From: Bordetella petrii
GTDB lineage: Bacteria > Pseudomonadota > Gammaproteobacteria > Burkholderiales > Burkholderiaceae_B
Length of the DNA: 64,000 nt
NCBI GenBank assembly: GCA_017745595.1
Contig: WMBV01000013.1
Span: forward strand, 82,856-146,855
Direction of reading: 5' to 3'
Shown here: positions 53,139-62,536 of the stretch, one piece after another
Position numbering within the stretch: the stretch's first letter is position 1
Layout: every line of letters begins with the position of its first letter
The notes under the pieces: generated by a model
What the model was told of the DNA's origin: nothing
Seen by the model: only the letters and a program-made list of their open reading frames with translations
The model's database searches: none
Position numbers and translations under genes: made by a program

Positions 53139-54299
53139 CTACAGCATCGCCACGTCGCTTTGCAGGATGCGGCGCAGGCGTACCGCATCGCCGATGCGCG
53201 ACAGCTTGCCCTGCGAATCCAGCAGCACCATCGCCACGTCGCGGCCGTTGATGCGGGCCAGCATCACCAGGCATTCGCCCGCTTCGTTGATATAACCCGT
53301 CTTGGATACCTTGATGTCCCAGTCGGGCTTGCGTACCAGCAGGTTGGTGTTGCGGAACACCTGCGTGCGGTTGGCGACGTCGACTTCGTATTGGTCGTCG
53401 GTGGAATAGCGGTGGATCAGCGGGCGCTGCGAGGCCGCGCGCAGCAGGCGCGCCAGGTCGCGCGGCGACGACACGTTCTGGCTGGACAACCCGGTGGGTT
53501 CGATGAAATGCGTGCTGGCCATGCCCAGCGCCCGCGCCTTGCTGTTCATGGCCGTGACGAACGCGGCCAGGCCGCCGGGGTAGTTGCGCCCCAGCGCGTG
53601 CGCGGCGCGGTTTTCCGACGACATCAGCGCCAGGTGCAGCATGTCGCCGCGGTTCAGGCGCGTGCCCACCACCAGGCGCGACGACGTGTGCTTCAGGGTG
53701 TCGACGTCGTCTTCGGTGATTTCCAGCATTTCGTCCATGGGCTGGTTGGCGTCCACCACCACCAGCGCGGTCATCAGCTTGGAAATCGACGCGATCGGGC
53801 GCACGACGTTGTCATTCTTGGCGAACAGCACCGTCGAGGTTTCCAGGTCTTGCACATAGGCGGTGCTGGAGCGCAGCGCTTCGATCTCGGCGCGCGCCGA
53901 CGCGGCCGGGGGAGCCAGGGCCGCGGCCTGGCGCGCTTTGCTCTTGGAAACTACCCGGGTTTTTTTCGAGGTCTTGTGCTTCGACGCGGTGGTCCGGGAC
54001 GTGCTCTTGGCCGCCGTTTTCTTGGTGGACGTTTTTTTGGCAGCGGTTTTCTTGGTGGCCGTTTTCTTGGTCGTGGCCTTGGCCGAGGTCTTGGAAGCGG
54101 TTTTCTTGCTGGCGCTGGCGGTGGCCGTTTTCTTGGCGGCCGTCTTGGCCTTGGCGGCCTTGCAGGCCGCCGATTTGGCGTTGGTCTTGCAGGGGTCGGC
54201 CGTCTTGGCCGCCTGGGCCGCGCCGGGGAGCAGGGCGCCTAACGACAATGCCAGGGGCAACAGGGCGGCCGCGACGGCGCGTTTCCAGAGAAAGACCAT
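53139..54299 (-). CDS. pbpG: D-Ala-D-Ala endopeptidase, PBP7/PbpG type, with Lys-rich N-terminal region
   Basis: PBP7-type enzymes cut peptidoglycan cross-links in the periplasm. The 386-residue product has a signal peptide ending AQA|AKTADPCK, then about 95 residues dominated by K, T and A (runs such as KKTATKKTAAKKT). The penicillin-binding domain follows, with the SxxK motif in SISKLMTALVVVD, SSEN as the SxN motif and SKTGYINEAG as the KTG motif. The catalytic residues are intact. The basic segment resembles histone-H1-like tails and may bind the anionic wall. A TATAAT hexamer on the minus strand (54380-54385) is a likely -10. Confidence 0.9.
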   Translation of the reverse strand: MVFLWKRAVAAALLPLALSLGALLPGAAQAAKTADPCKTNAKSAACKAAKAKTAAKKTATASASKKTASKTSAKATTKKTATKKTAAKKTSTKKTAAKSTSRTTASKHKTSKKTRVVSKSKARQAAALAPPAASARAEIEALRSSTAYVQDLETSTVLFAKNDNVVRPIASISKLMTALVVVDANQPMDEMLEITEDDVDTLKHTSSRLVVGTRLNRGDMLHLALMSSENRAAHALGRNYPGGLAAFVTAMNSKARALGMASTHFIEPTGLSSQNVSSPRDLARLLRAASQRPLIHRYSTDDQYEVDVANRTQVFRNTNLLVRKPDWDIKVSKTGYINEAGECLVMLARINGRDVAMVLLDSQGKLSRIGDAVRLRRILQSDVAML

Positions 54300-54379
54300 A
54301 GAGCTGACAGGGCAAAAAAGGGCGCGCGGCCGGGGATGGCCAGAGGCGGCTTGAGCGGAGCCGGAAAAAGACTAGATGA

Positions 54380-54385
54380 ATTATA
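54380..54385 (-). promoter_or_regulatory. Consensus -10 element upstream of pbpG
   Basis: A perfect TATAAT reads on the minus strand 81 bases before the pbpG start. TGTTTA 17 bases further upstream is a weak -35. The surrounding stretch is AT-rich compared with the neighbourhood. Confidence 0.5.
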
Positions 54386-54466
54386 GAGTTACGCGCCAAA
54401 TTTAAACAGCTTTTTTAACTGTCGGGCAAGCGCGCGATTGCAACAGGGAAAGGGGGACAGGCACGA

Positions 54467-54541
54467 TGGCCTCGCCGGGTGGAATCGAACCACCAATTGA
54501 CCCTTAGGAGGGGCCGGTTATATCCATTTAACTACGGCGAG
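54467..54541 (-). tRNA. tRNA-Arg (anticodon CCT)
   Basis: On the minus strand the acceptor CTCGCCG pairs fully with CGGCGAG. The D arm is GTTA with TAAC. The anticodon stem GGCCC/GGGTC closes the 7-base loop CTCCTAA, giving anticodon CCT. The T arm is GGTGG, TTCGATT, CCACC. A G discriminator and an encoded CCA (54467-54469) follow. tRNA-Arg(CCT) genes are frequent integration sites, but no integrase or attachment repeat is seen here. Confidence 0.95.
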
Positions 54542-54752
54542 CTGCCCGAAGAGGACAAGTAGCTGATAACAAAGCGCATTATGACCCGCATGGGCGCTTT
54601 GCAAGAGCCGAATTCTAGCATCCGCGCGGCCGGCCGTCGGGGCGCGCTCCGGGGCGCCAGACTTGTATATGATGGCGGCTGCTGTTTTGTCCCCCCGCTT
54701 GCGCGCGCCGCATGGGCGGGAGGCCGATTCCAATCATCCCCAGGCAGGCCCG

Positions 54753-55952
54753 ATGTCCGATTCGCAATCCATTTCACTGCGCACTGTGCTGCTGGGCACG
54801 CTGGTCGTGCTGCTCGCCATGGGCGTGCGCGCCACCTTCGGGCTGTTCATGCAGCCCATGGGCCTGGCGCAGGGCTGGGGCCGCGACGTGTTTTCCATGG
54901 CGTTCGCCCTGCAGAACCTGGTGTGGGGCGGCGCCAGCATCCTGATGGGCATGCTGGCCGACCGCTACGGCTCGGGCCGTACGGTGGCGCTGGGCGCGCT
55001 GCTGTACGTGGCCGGCATGATCGGTACCCGTTTCGCCACCGACGAATTCAGCCTGTACCTGACCGCCGGCGTGCTGGTGGGCCTGGGCCAGGCGGGCACC
55101 ACATTTCCGGTCATTCTGCCCGTGGTGGCGCGCTCGGTACCGCCGGCCTACCGCAGCACGGCGATGGGCATCGCCAGCGCCGGCGGGTCGATGGGGCAGT
55201 TCCTGGTGGTGCCGGCCGGGCAGTTGCTGATCACCGGCCTCGACTGGACCGGCGCGCTGTGGGCGCTGTCGCTGCTGGTGGCCGCGGGGGCGCCGCTGGC
55301 GTATTTCCTGCGCGGCAGGCCGGCCGCCCATGCCGGCGGCCAGTCGCTGTCGGCCGCCGTGCGCCAGGCCATGCGGCATCCGTCGTTCCACTTTCTGTAC
55401 GGCAGCTATTTCGTCTGCGGGTTCCACACGGCCTTCATCACGCTGCACTTGCCGGCCTTTGTGATCGACGGCGGCCTGAACGCCAGCCACGGCGCCACCG
55501 CCATCGCCCTGATCGGTTTGTTCAACGTGCTGGGCTCGTTTTATGCCGGCAAGCTGGGCGGGCGCCACAGCAAGAAATTACTGCTGGCCGGCGTGTACGG
55601 CCTGCGCGCCTTCGGCATGCTGTTGCTGCTGGCGCTGCCGCTGTCGCCCTGGGTGCTGTATGTTTTCGCCGCCTGGATGGGGCTGTTCTGGCTGGGCACC
55701 GTGCCGCTCACGCAGGGCCTGATCGGGCAGATCTACGGCCTGCGCTACGCCGCCACGCTGTCGGGCATCGCCTTCCTGGGGCACCAGGTGGGCAGTTTCA
55801 TCGGGGTATGGCTGGGCGGCTTTGTATACGCCAGTACCGGCAATTACGACATGATGTGGTGGATCGGCGTGGCGCTGGCCGTGGCCGCCGCCCTGCTGTG
55901 CCTGCCCGTGCGCGAACAGCCGCTCGAGCAGCGCCTGCCCCAGGCGGCCTGA
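54753..55952 (+). CDS. MFS transporter, monocarboxylate-type
   Basis: This is a 399-residue major facilitator with about 12 helices. It begins SLRTVLLGTLVVLLAMGVRA TFGLF in the first helix region. The loop 2-3 motif appears as GMLADRYGSGRTVALGALLY, and a matching half-motif GKLGGRHSKKLLLAGVYGLR lies at the start of the second half. The sequence resembles the oxalate/formate and monocarboxylate branch. The ATG at 54753 is chosen because the preceding open frame is not hydrophobic. A micro membrane protein gene follows 3 bases after the stop. Confidence 0.85.
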   Translation: MSDSQSISLRTVLLGTLVVLLAMGVRATFGLFMQPMGLAQGWGRDVFSMAFALQNLVWGGASILMGMLADRYGSGRTVALGALLYVAGMIGTRFATDEFSLYLTAGVLVGLGQAGTTFPVILPVVARSVPPAYRSTAMGIASAGGSMGQFLVVPAGQLLITGLDWTGALWALSLLVAAGAPLAYFLRGRPAAHAGGQSLSAAVRQAMRHPSFHFLYGSYFVCGFHTAFITLHLPAFVIDGGLNASHGATAIALIGLFNVLGSFYAGKLGGRHSKKLLLAGVYGLRAFGMLLLLALPLSPWVLYVFAAWMGLFWLGTVPLTQGLIGQIYGLRYAATLSGIAFLGHQVGSFIGVWLGGFVYASTGNYDMMWWIGVALAVAAALLCLPVREQPLEQRLPQAA

Positions 55953-55955
55953 CCC

Positions 55956-56090
55956 ATGGCGCGCCGCACCCTCTGGCGCATCCTCGGCGGCACGGCCCTG
56001 GCGGCCGTGCTGGCGCTGGGGTTCGTCGGCTACACCATGCCCGAGCTGCGCATCAACTGGGAAACCCTGGCCGCCATGTGCGGGTTCTGA
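55956..56090 (+). CDS. Micro membrane protein, 44 aa
   Basis: This short frame directly follows the MFS gene with a 3-base gap. The product begins MARRTLWRILGGTALAAVLA and has one clear membrane helix (about residues 9-27), then PELRINWETLAAMCGF. The basic start places the N terminus in the cytosol. The tight spacing suggests co-translation and a possible accessory role for the transporter. The call rests on position, helix and composition. Confidence 0.55.
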   Translation: MARRTLWRILGGTALAAVLALGFVGYTMPELRINWETLAAMCGF

Positions 56091-56104
56091 TGGCCCGGTT
56101 TTTC

Positions 56105-56138
56105 GGGTGTCAGGCTCCCGCCAGGGTGCCTGACACCT
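56105..56138 (+). repeat. Single hairpin unit of the dispersed repeat, copy 10
   Basis: One unit only: stem GGTGTCAGGC with GCCTGACACC and apex CCCGCCAGGG. It follows the micro protein stop by 14 bases and precedes the AddB-like gene. No facing partner is seen. Confidence 0.85.
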
Positions 56139-56214
56139 GCCAGACACGGCCCGGCGCCCCTCCGGTATCCTTAGCATCCTGACCACTTCCGCTTTCAGCC
56201 CCGCGCCGCTGCCC

Positions 56215-58893
56215 ATGTCTTACGACCCGGATTCACGTTCGATGATCGCGCTGGAACAGGCCGGCCAACTGCCGGCCGCCCACACGCTGATACTGACCGT
56301 GAACAACCGGTTGGCGCGCCGCCTGACGCTGGACCTGGCGGCCCAGCTGCGCCGCGAACGGCAGGTCAGCGAGTTGCCGCGTGTATTGCCGCTGGCCGCC
56401 TGGCTGTCCGAAGCGGCAAGCGAACTGGCCTTCGCGCCCGGGGCCGACCTGCCCGCGCACCGGCTCGACAGCTTCGCCACCCAGATGGTCTGGGCCGATG
56501 CCATCGGCGCGGAAGAGGCCGGCCGCGTGCTGCTCGATACCGGGCAGGCCGCGGCGCTGGCCATGGACGCCGACACCCTGACAGACGAATGGCGCCTGCA
56601 GGTGCCGGCCGGCGCCGACACCGACGAATACCGCGGCTTCTCGCGCTGGCGGCGCCGCTACCGCGAGCGCCTGGCCGCGATCGACGCCGAAGACGCCAAC
56701 CAGGGCTACGCCCGCGTGCTGGCGGCTTTGCAGCGAGGCGCGGTGGCCGCGCCCCGGCATCTGGTGCTGGCCGGCTTTACCGATATTTCGCCGCGCTTCG
56801 CCGCCTTGCTGCAGGCGTTTCAGCAAGGCGGCGCGACGCTCGCCTGGCTGGCCGATGCGCTGGGCTCGGCGGCCTTGCCGGCGCGCTATGGCGCCGCCGA
56901 CCGCGGCGCCGAATGGCGCGCCGCGGCGGCCTGGGCGGCGCAGCGGCTGGCCGCGCAGCCTGCGGGGCGCTATGCCATCGTGTCGGCCCAGTTGCAGGCC
57001 GAATCGCCCTTTGCGCGGCGTGTCCTGGGCCAGGCGCTGGCCGACGGCGGCCATGCTTTCAACGTGGCCGTGGGGCGGCCGCTGACCGAATGGCCGGCTG
57101 TGCGCGCGGCCCTGAGCTGGCTGCGGGCCCTGGCCGAGATGGCGCAGGCCGGCGCGGCCGACGCGCCAGTGCTGGGCGCGGCATTGCTGGCGGGCTATTG
57201 CGCGGGCGATCGCCGCGACCAGGGCCGCTTGGCGGCCATCGACGCCCGCTGGCGCCGCCAGGCGCGGGCCCAGGTCGATGCCGCGCGCTGGCAGCGCGAC
57301 CTGGCCGACGGCACGGCCTTGTCGGCGGCCTGGCCAACGGCGCTCGACCTTTGGCGGCAGACCGGCGAACGGGCCACGACCGACCTGTGGATGCCGGTGA
57401 TGCGCGCCGCCCTGGTGGCGCTGGGTTTTCCGGGCGAGCGGCCCCTGGATAGCGTGGGCTACCAGGTCATGGGCGCGTTCGGCGAATTGCTGGGGCGCTA
57501 CGCCGCGCTGGCGCCCGCCGCCGGCCCGCTGGACGGCCGCGCCGCGGTGCGCCTGCTCGCCAGCGCCGCCGCGGCGGCGTCGTTCCAGCCGCAGCGCGAC
57601 CCGTCGGCGCGCCTGGACGTACTGGGCCTGCTCGAGGCCGAGGGCGGACACTGGGACGGGGTCTGGATTCTGGGCCTGACCGACGACGTGCTGCCCGCCA
57701 CGCCGCAACCCAATCCGCTCTTGCCCTTGACGGTGCTGCGCCAGGCCGGCGCGCCGCGCGCCACGCCCGAACGCGAGCGGCAATGGGCCGAGGCCCTGTA
57801 TGCCGCGCTGTGCCGCTGCGCGCCCGAAGTGGTGGTCAGCCATGCACACCTGGATGGCGAGCGCGAATTGCGGCCGTCGCCGCTTATTGCCGACGTGCCG
57901 CCCATGCCCTGGCAGGTGCCCGCCGCGGCCGCGCCGGCGCCGCTGCCGCAGCAGGTGCTCGACGACGAGCGCGGCCCGCCGCTGCCGGCCGCCGTGCCCG
58001 AGGGCGCGCGGGCCGGCGCCACCGGCGGCCTCGATGTGCTGGACACGCAGGCGCGCAATCCGTTGTGGGCCTTCGTGCGCCACCGGCTCGGGGGCAGGGC
58101 GCTGGCCGACTACGCCGACGCAGCCAACCAGAACGTGCGCGGGCAATTCCTGCACCGTGCCCTGGAACTGGTGTGGCGCATGTTGCCCGACCAGGAACAC
58201 CTGCATCAGATCATGGCGCAGGGCGGGCTGCCGGCCCTGATCCTGCAAGCCGTGGAAGAGGCCGCCGCGGAAGAGCTGCGCGCCTATCCGCGCGCGTTGC
58301 GCGAACTCGAATGCGAGCGCGCGTGCCGGGTGCTGGCGGGCTGGTTCGATCTCGAGGCGCGGCGCCTGCCTTTCCAGGTGGCCCAGGTCGAAGAAACGCA
58401 TCATTGGTCGCGCGGGCCGCTGGCGCTGGCCGTGCGGCTCGACCGCCTGGACCGGCTGCCCGACGGCCGTGCCGTGATCCTGGACTATAAAACCGGCATG
58501 ACGCCGGGCAATCCCGAATCCGACTGGGCGCGCGCGCGGCCGGTGAACCTGCAATTGCCGTTCTACGCCGCCGTGCTGTCCGGCGATACGCCCGACGCCG
58601 ACGTGGCCGCGCTGGTGTTGGCCCAGGTGCACGCGCGCCAGGTCGCCGCCGCCGGGCTTACCGATACCGAGCTGGGCATGGAAGGCGTGACCGCGGCCGA
58701 CGCCAGCAAGGGGTTCGAGGGACTGGCCTGGCGCGACATCCTGTTGCGCTGGCGATCGGCCGTCGAAGGCCTGGCCGACGAATATGCATCCGGCTACGCC
58801 GCCAATCTGGTCTACCGCCGCGACGACCTGAAATACTGCGACGCCATGCCGTTCCTGCGGCTGCATCTCGAAGACGAGGACGACGCGGCATGA
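56215..58893 (+). CDS. AddB-like PD-(D/E)XK nuclease, predicted DNA repair protein
   Basis: The 892-residue product matches the group of large proteins paired with an AddA-like helicase. The N terminus has HTLILTVNNRLARRLTLDLA, a degenerate helicase-like region, then LGLLEAEGGHWDGVWILGL. The C-terminal third has the RecB-type nuclease with GQFLHRALELVW, VRLDRLDRLPDGRAV and the catalytic ILDYKTG. It overlaps the next gene by four bases (ATGA). The pair is likely to process double-strand breaks in place of RecBCD; that role is inferred from family. Confidence 0.85.
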   Translation: MSYDPDSRSMIALEQAGQLPAAHTLILTVNNRLARRLTLDLAAQLRRERQVSELPRVLPLAAWLSEAASELAFAPGADLPAHRLDSFATQMVWADAIGAEEAGRVLLDTGQAAALAMDADTLTDEWRLQVPAGADTDEYRGFSRWRRRYRERLAAIDAEDANQGYARVLAALQRGAVAAPRHLVLAGFTDISPRFAALLQAFQQGGATLAWLADALGSAALPARYGAADRGAEWRAAAAWAAQRLAAQPAGRYAIVSAQLQAESPFARRVLGQALADGGHAFNVAVGRPLTEWPAVRAALSWLRALAEMAQAGAADAPVLGAALLAGYCAGDRRDQGRLAAIDARWRRQARAQVDAARWQRDLADGTALSAAWPTALDLWRQTGERATTDLWMPVMRAALVALGFPGERPLDSVGYQVMGAFGELLGRYAALAPAAGPLDGRAAVRLLASAAAAASFQPQRDPSARLDVLGLLEAEGGHWDGVWILGLTDDVLPATPQPNPLLPLTVLRQAGAPRATPERERQWAEALYAALCRCAPEVVVSHAHLDGERELRPSPLIADVPPMPWQVPAAAAPAPLPQQVLDDERGPPLPAAVPEGARAGATGGLDVLDTQARNPLWAFVRHRLGGRALADYADAANQNVRGQFLHRALELVWRMLPDQEHLHQIMAQGGLPALILQAVEEAAAEELRAYPRALRELECERACRVLAGWFDLEARRLPFQVAQVEETHHWSRGPLALAVRLDRLDRLPDGRAVILDYKTGMTPGNPESDWARARPVNLQLPFYAAVLSGDTPDADVAALVLAQVHARQVAAAGLTDTELGMEGVTAADASKGFEGLAWRDILLRWRSAVEGLADEYASGYAANLVYRRDDLKYCDAMPFLRLHLEDEDDAA

Positions 58894-61800
58894 CCGGCTC
58901 CGCCCGCCAACCTTCCGACCACCCGGCCCGCGCCCGCGCACTGGACCCGGCCGCCTCGTTTCTGGTGCAGGCGCCCGCCGGTTCCGGCAAGACCGAACTG
59001 CTCACCGATCGCATCCTGGCCTTGCTGGCCACGGTGAACCGGCCCGAAGAAATCGTGGCCATTACCTTCACGCGCAAGGCCGCGTCCGAAATGCATGCGC
59101 GCGTGCTGGGCAAGCTGCGCGACGGCAGCGGCCCCATGCCGGATACCGAGCATGGCCGGCGCAGCTGGCAATTGGCGCGCGCGGCGCTGGAACGCAACGA
59201 TGCGCTGGGCTGGAAACTGCTGCAGCATCCCGCGCGCCTGTCGATCCGCACCATCGATTCGTTCTGCGCGGGCCTGGTGCGCGGCATGCCGTGGCTGTCG
59301 GAACTGGGCGGCATGCCCGATATCGCCGACGACGCGCAGGCCCACTACGACGCCGCCGCGCGCGCCACCCTGGCCCTGGCCGACGACTTCGAGGCCGTGC
59401 GCATCTTGCTGGCGCACCTGGATGTCGACACGCAGGCGGCCGCCGAAGCCATTGCCGCCATGCTGGGGCAGCGCGACCAATGGCTGCCGCTGCTGGCCCG
59501 CGGCAGCGACCGCGAAGCCCTGCAAGATGCCCTGGCCGAAGCCATCGGCGAAGACCTGCGGGCCCTGGCGCGCGCCATGCCGATGGGTTGGGACGAGGCC
59601 CTGCGCTGGCCGGCGCGCATGGCGGCCGCCGTGCTCGACGGCGAAGGCACCGGGCATGCACTGGCCGCGCTGCGCGACTGGCACGCGCCGATCGAACCCG
59701 ACGCCGCGTGGCTCGATCAATGGCGGGCGGTGCGCCACCTGCTGTTGACGGCGGCAGGCGGCCTGCGCAGCGCGCGCGGCGTAACCAAGAAGCTGGGCTT
59801 TCCGCCCAAATGCGAGCACAAAGATCCCTTTACCCAGTGGCTGGACGCCGCCGACCCGAAGGCGGCCTGGGTCTGGATGCTCGAGGCCGTCGACAACGTG
59901 CCGCCGGCCGACTTCAGCGATGAGCAATGGCGCGTGCTGGGGGCCCAGCTGATGACACTGAAGCTGGCGGTGGCCCAGCTGCATCTGCGCTTTGCCGAGA
60001 CGCGCGAAGTCGATTTCATCGAGATCGCGCAGCGCGCCGCGCATGCGCTGGGCAGCGCCGACGATCCCGGCGAATTGCTGCTCAAGCTCGACGCGTCGAT
60101 CCGCCACCTGCTGATCGACGAATTCCAGGACACCAGCCTTACACAGATCCACCTGCTGGCCACGCTGACCGCCGGCTGGCAGCCGGGCGACGGCCGCACG
60201 CTGTTCCTGGTGGGCGATCCCATGCAGTCCATCTACCGCTTCCGCAAGGCCGAAGTAGGGTTGTTCCTGCAGGCCGCCGAACAGGGCGTGGGCGAGATCG
60301 CGCCCACCTTTCTGCAACTGACCGACAATTTCCGTTCGCAGGCCGGCGTGGTGGACTGGGTGAACGCGACTTTTCGCGGGCTGCTGCCGGCACGTAACGA
60401 CGCGGCCGCCGGCGCCATCGCCTATACCGATTCGGCGGCCTTCAATCCGCGGCTGCCCGGGGAACCCGTGTGCTTCCATGCCGCCTTCAGCACCGACGGC
60501 GCCACGGCCGCCGATGCCGCGGCCGAGGCCCTGACGGTGCAGTTGGTGCGCCAGGCGCTGGACGAGCGCGACCCGGCCAGCCGCCACCCCGTCGCCATCC
60601 TGGTGCGCGCGCGCGGCCACCTGGGCCAGCTGGTGCGCCGCCTGACGCAAGCCGGCATCCGTTGCCGCGCGGTCGACCTGGTGCCCCTGGCGCAACGCCA
60701 CGTCGTGTCCGACCTGGTGCAACTGCTGCGCGCCCTGGCGCATCCGGCCGATCGCCTGGCCTGGCTGGCCGTGCTGCGGGCGCCCTGGTGCGGACTGACC
60801 CTGGATTCGTTGCACGCGCTGTTCGGCCACGACCTGACGACGCCCGTGCCGGTGCTGCTGGCCGATGCGTTGCGCGCCCCGCGTCCGGCGTCCGGGCCCG
60901 ATGCCGGCGCGCCCGGCCAGACCCTGTCGCTGTGGGACGCGCCCGCCGCGCCGCCGTGCCGCGCCGAAAGCGTGCTGCCGGCGGCCGAGTACGCGCGCCT
61001 GAGCCACGTGGGTCCGATCCTGCTCGACGGCACCAATGCCAGCGGCGCGATACCGCTGGCGGCCTGGCTGGAATCGCTGTGGGGCAGGCTGGGCGGAGCC
61101 GCCTTGTATCCCGGTTCCAGCGCGGCCGACGACGCCGAAAGCCTGTTCGCGCTGGTCGAACGCCTGGCGCCGCACGGCGGACTGGATCCGGCGCGGCTCG
61201 ATGCCGCCCTGGCGCGCCTGTATGCCGCGCCCGAAGGGGGCGCCGATGACGGCGGCGTGGTCGAAATCATGACCATGCACAAATCCAAGGGCCTGCAGTT
61301 CGACACGGTCATCCTGTACGGCCTGCACAAATCGCCGCGCGCCGAACGGCCGCCGCTGGTCAGTTTCGAGCAAAGCGGCGAACGCGTGTTGTTCGGGCCC
61401 GTGAAGCCGCGCGCCGACAAAGACGCCGATCCGGTCTCGCGGTATTTAAGCCAGCGCGAAAGGCGGCGCGCCGCCTACGAAACCGATCGCCTGCTGTACG
61501 TGGCCGCCACCCGCGCGCGGCACCGCCTGCACCTGGTGGGCAACGTGGCGCTCGACCGCGCCACCGGCCAGCCCAAGCCGCCGCCCGCCGCCAGCCTGCT
61601 GGGGCGCCTGTGGGAATGGCTGCCGGCCGAACAGAAAATGCCGCCGCCCGGCTGGCAGGACGACGCGCCGGCCGAAACGGACGCGGCGCCGCCGCGCGGC
61701 GAGCCCTTGCGGCGCCTGGCGGACCCGGCCATCGAAACCTTGCGCGCCCGGCGGGCGATCATCGGCGGCCCCGGGTTTGCCATGGGGACGGCGCTGGGGC

Positions 61801-62339
61801 AGGGCGCCGAGCATCCCGCCTGGCAACTGGAAACCGCGCATGACGCGGCCATCGGCACGCTGGCGCATGCCTGGCTGGCCCGCATCGGCCAGGACGGCCT
61901 GCCGGCCTGGGACGCCGACGCGCTGCGCGGCTACCTGCCGGTGATGCAGAAGCAGCTGACCCGCGCCGGCCTGCCCGCCGCGCAGGCGCCCGACGCCGCG
62001 CAGGCCGTGCTGGATACCCTGTTGGCCACGCTGGCCCACGAGCGCGGGCGCTGGCTGCTGTCGCAGTCGGCCGCGCGCCGCGAATGGCCGCTGATCGACG
62101 CCACCGGCCGCGTGTCGGTCATCGACCTGGCGCTCAGTACCGAAGACGGCTGGCTGATCGTCGACTACAAGACCGCCCGTCCGCATCCCGGCGAGGCGCC
62201 CGGCCATTTCGCCACGCGCATGCGCCAGCGCCACGCCGATCAACTGGCCCGCTACTGCGCCCAGGTCACCGCCCTGGACAGCCGCCCGGCGCGTGCCGCG
62301 CTGTATTTCCCCCGCGCGCAACTCTGGATCGACCTCTAG
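58890..62339 (+). CDS. AddA-like UvrD-family helicase-nuclease
   Basis: The 1149-residue product is a superfamily 1 helicase with a C-terminal nuclease. Walker A is APAGSGKTELLTDRILALL (GSGKTE at 31-36), motif Ia AITFTRKAASEMHARVLG, Walker B LLIDEFQDTSLTQIHLL, motif III VGDPMQSIYRFRKAEVGLF, motif V MTMHKSKGLQFDTVILYGL and motif VI RLLYVAATRARHRLHLVG. Near the end, WLIVDYKTARPHPGEA is the RecB-type nuclease centre. All helicase motifs look intact. It forms an AddAB-like pair with the preceding gene. Confidence 0.92.
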   Translation: MTGSARQPSDHPARARALDPAASFLVQAPAGSGKTELLTDRILALLATVNRPEEIVAITFTRKAASEMHARVLGKLRDGSGPMPDTEHGRRSWQLARAALERNDALGWKLLQHPARLSIRTIDSFCAGLVRGMPWLSELGGMPDIADDAQAHYDAAARATLALADDFEAVRILLAHLDVDTQAAAEAIAAMLGQRDQWLPLLARGSDREALQDALAEAIGEDLRALARAMPMGWDEALRWPARMAAAVLDGEGTGHALAALRDWHAPIEPDAAWLDQWRAVRHLLLTAAGGLRSARGVTKKLGFPPKCEHKDPFTQWLDAADPKAAWVWMLEAVDNVPPADFSDEQWRVLGAQLMTLKLAVAQLHLRFAETREVDFIEIAQRAAHALGSADDPGELLLKLDASIRHLLIDEFQDTSLTQIHLLATLTAGWQPGDGRTLFLVGDPMQSIYRFRKAEVGLFLQAAEQGVGEIAPTFLQLTDNFRSQAGVVDWVNATFRGLLPARNDAAAGAIAYTDSAAFNPRLPGEPVCFHAAFSTDGATAADAAAEALTVQLVRQALDERDPASRHPVAILVRARGHLGQLVRRLTQAGIRCRAVDLVPLAQRHVVSDLVQLLRALAHPADRLAWLAVLRAPWCGLTLDSLHALFGHDLTTPVPVLLADALRAPRPASGPDAGAPGQTLSLWDAPAAPPCRAESVLPAAEYARLSHVGPILLDGTNASGAIPLAAWLESLWGRLGGAALYPGSSAADDAESLFALVERLAPHGGLDPARLDAALARLYAAPEGGADDGGVVEIMTMHKSKGLQFDTVILYGLHKSPRAERPPLVSFEQSGERVLFGPVKPRADKDADPVSRYLSQRERRRAAYETDRLLYVAATRARHRLHLVGNVALDRATGQPKPPPAASLLGRLWEWLPAEQKMPPPGWQDDAPAETDAAPPRGEPLRRLADPAIETLRARRAIIGGPGFAMGTALGQGAEHPAWQLETAHDAAIGTLAHAWLARIGQDGLPAWDADALRGYLPVMQKQLTRAGLPAAQAPDAAQAVLDTLLATLAHERGRWLLSQSAARREWPLIDATGRVSVIDLALSTEDGWLIVDYKTARPHPGEAPGHFATRMRQRHADQLARYCAQVTALDSRPARAALYFPRAQLWIDL

Positions 62340-62352
62340 CGTTGTCGCGGAC

Positions 62353-62387
62353 CAGGTGTCTGACACCCTGCGGGAGTCAGGCACCTG
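62353..62387 (+). repeat. Single hairpin unit of the dispersed repeat, copy 11
   Basis: One unit with stem GGTGTCTGAC and GTCAGGCACC, which contains one unpaired or wobble position. It lies 14 bases after the AddA-like stop and upstream of the 4.5S RNA gene. GC-rich low-complexity sequence follows (62400-62467). Confidence 0.8.
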
Positions 62388-62467
62388 GCAGTCCCCCACC
62401 CATCGCCGCCCCGCTCCCTCCCCCTCGGGGGGAGGGCCAGGGGAGGGAGCCCACATACCGCCCCCGG

Positions 62468-62536
62468 GGGCCCGCCACTTGGGATTCCAGCGAGCGGGCT
62501 TCGCCCCGCTCTGCTAGAATCCCAAGTGGCGGGCCC
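62468..62536. repeat. 20-bp perfect inverted repeat overlapping the 4.5S RNA start
   Basis: The arms at 62468-62487 and 62517-62536 are perfect reverse complements. Between them a second stem, GAGCGGG with CCCGCTC, sits at about 62492-62511. The right arm contains the last bases of the -10 element and the first nine bases of the 4.5S RNA. It is an inverted duplicate of the promoter-start region. Confidence 0.85.
62515..62520 (+). promoter_or_regulatory. -10 element of the 4.5S RNA gene
   Basis: TAGAAT lies seven bases before the predicted 5' end of the RNA at 62528. No clear -35 is visible at the usual distance, because that place is taken by the inner hairpin of the inverted repeat. Confidence 0.5.

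Noticed and set aside
54467..54541. tRNA-Arg as an island attachment site
   Set aside because: No integrase, partial tRNA copy or composition change is seen next to it.
56233..58941. 902-residue minus-strand open frame
   Set aside because: It is the antisense shadow of the AddB-like gene; composition is typical of GC-rich antisense frames.
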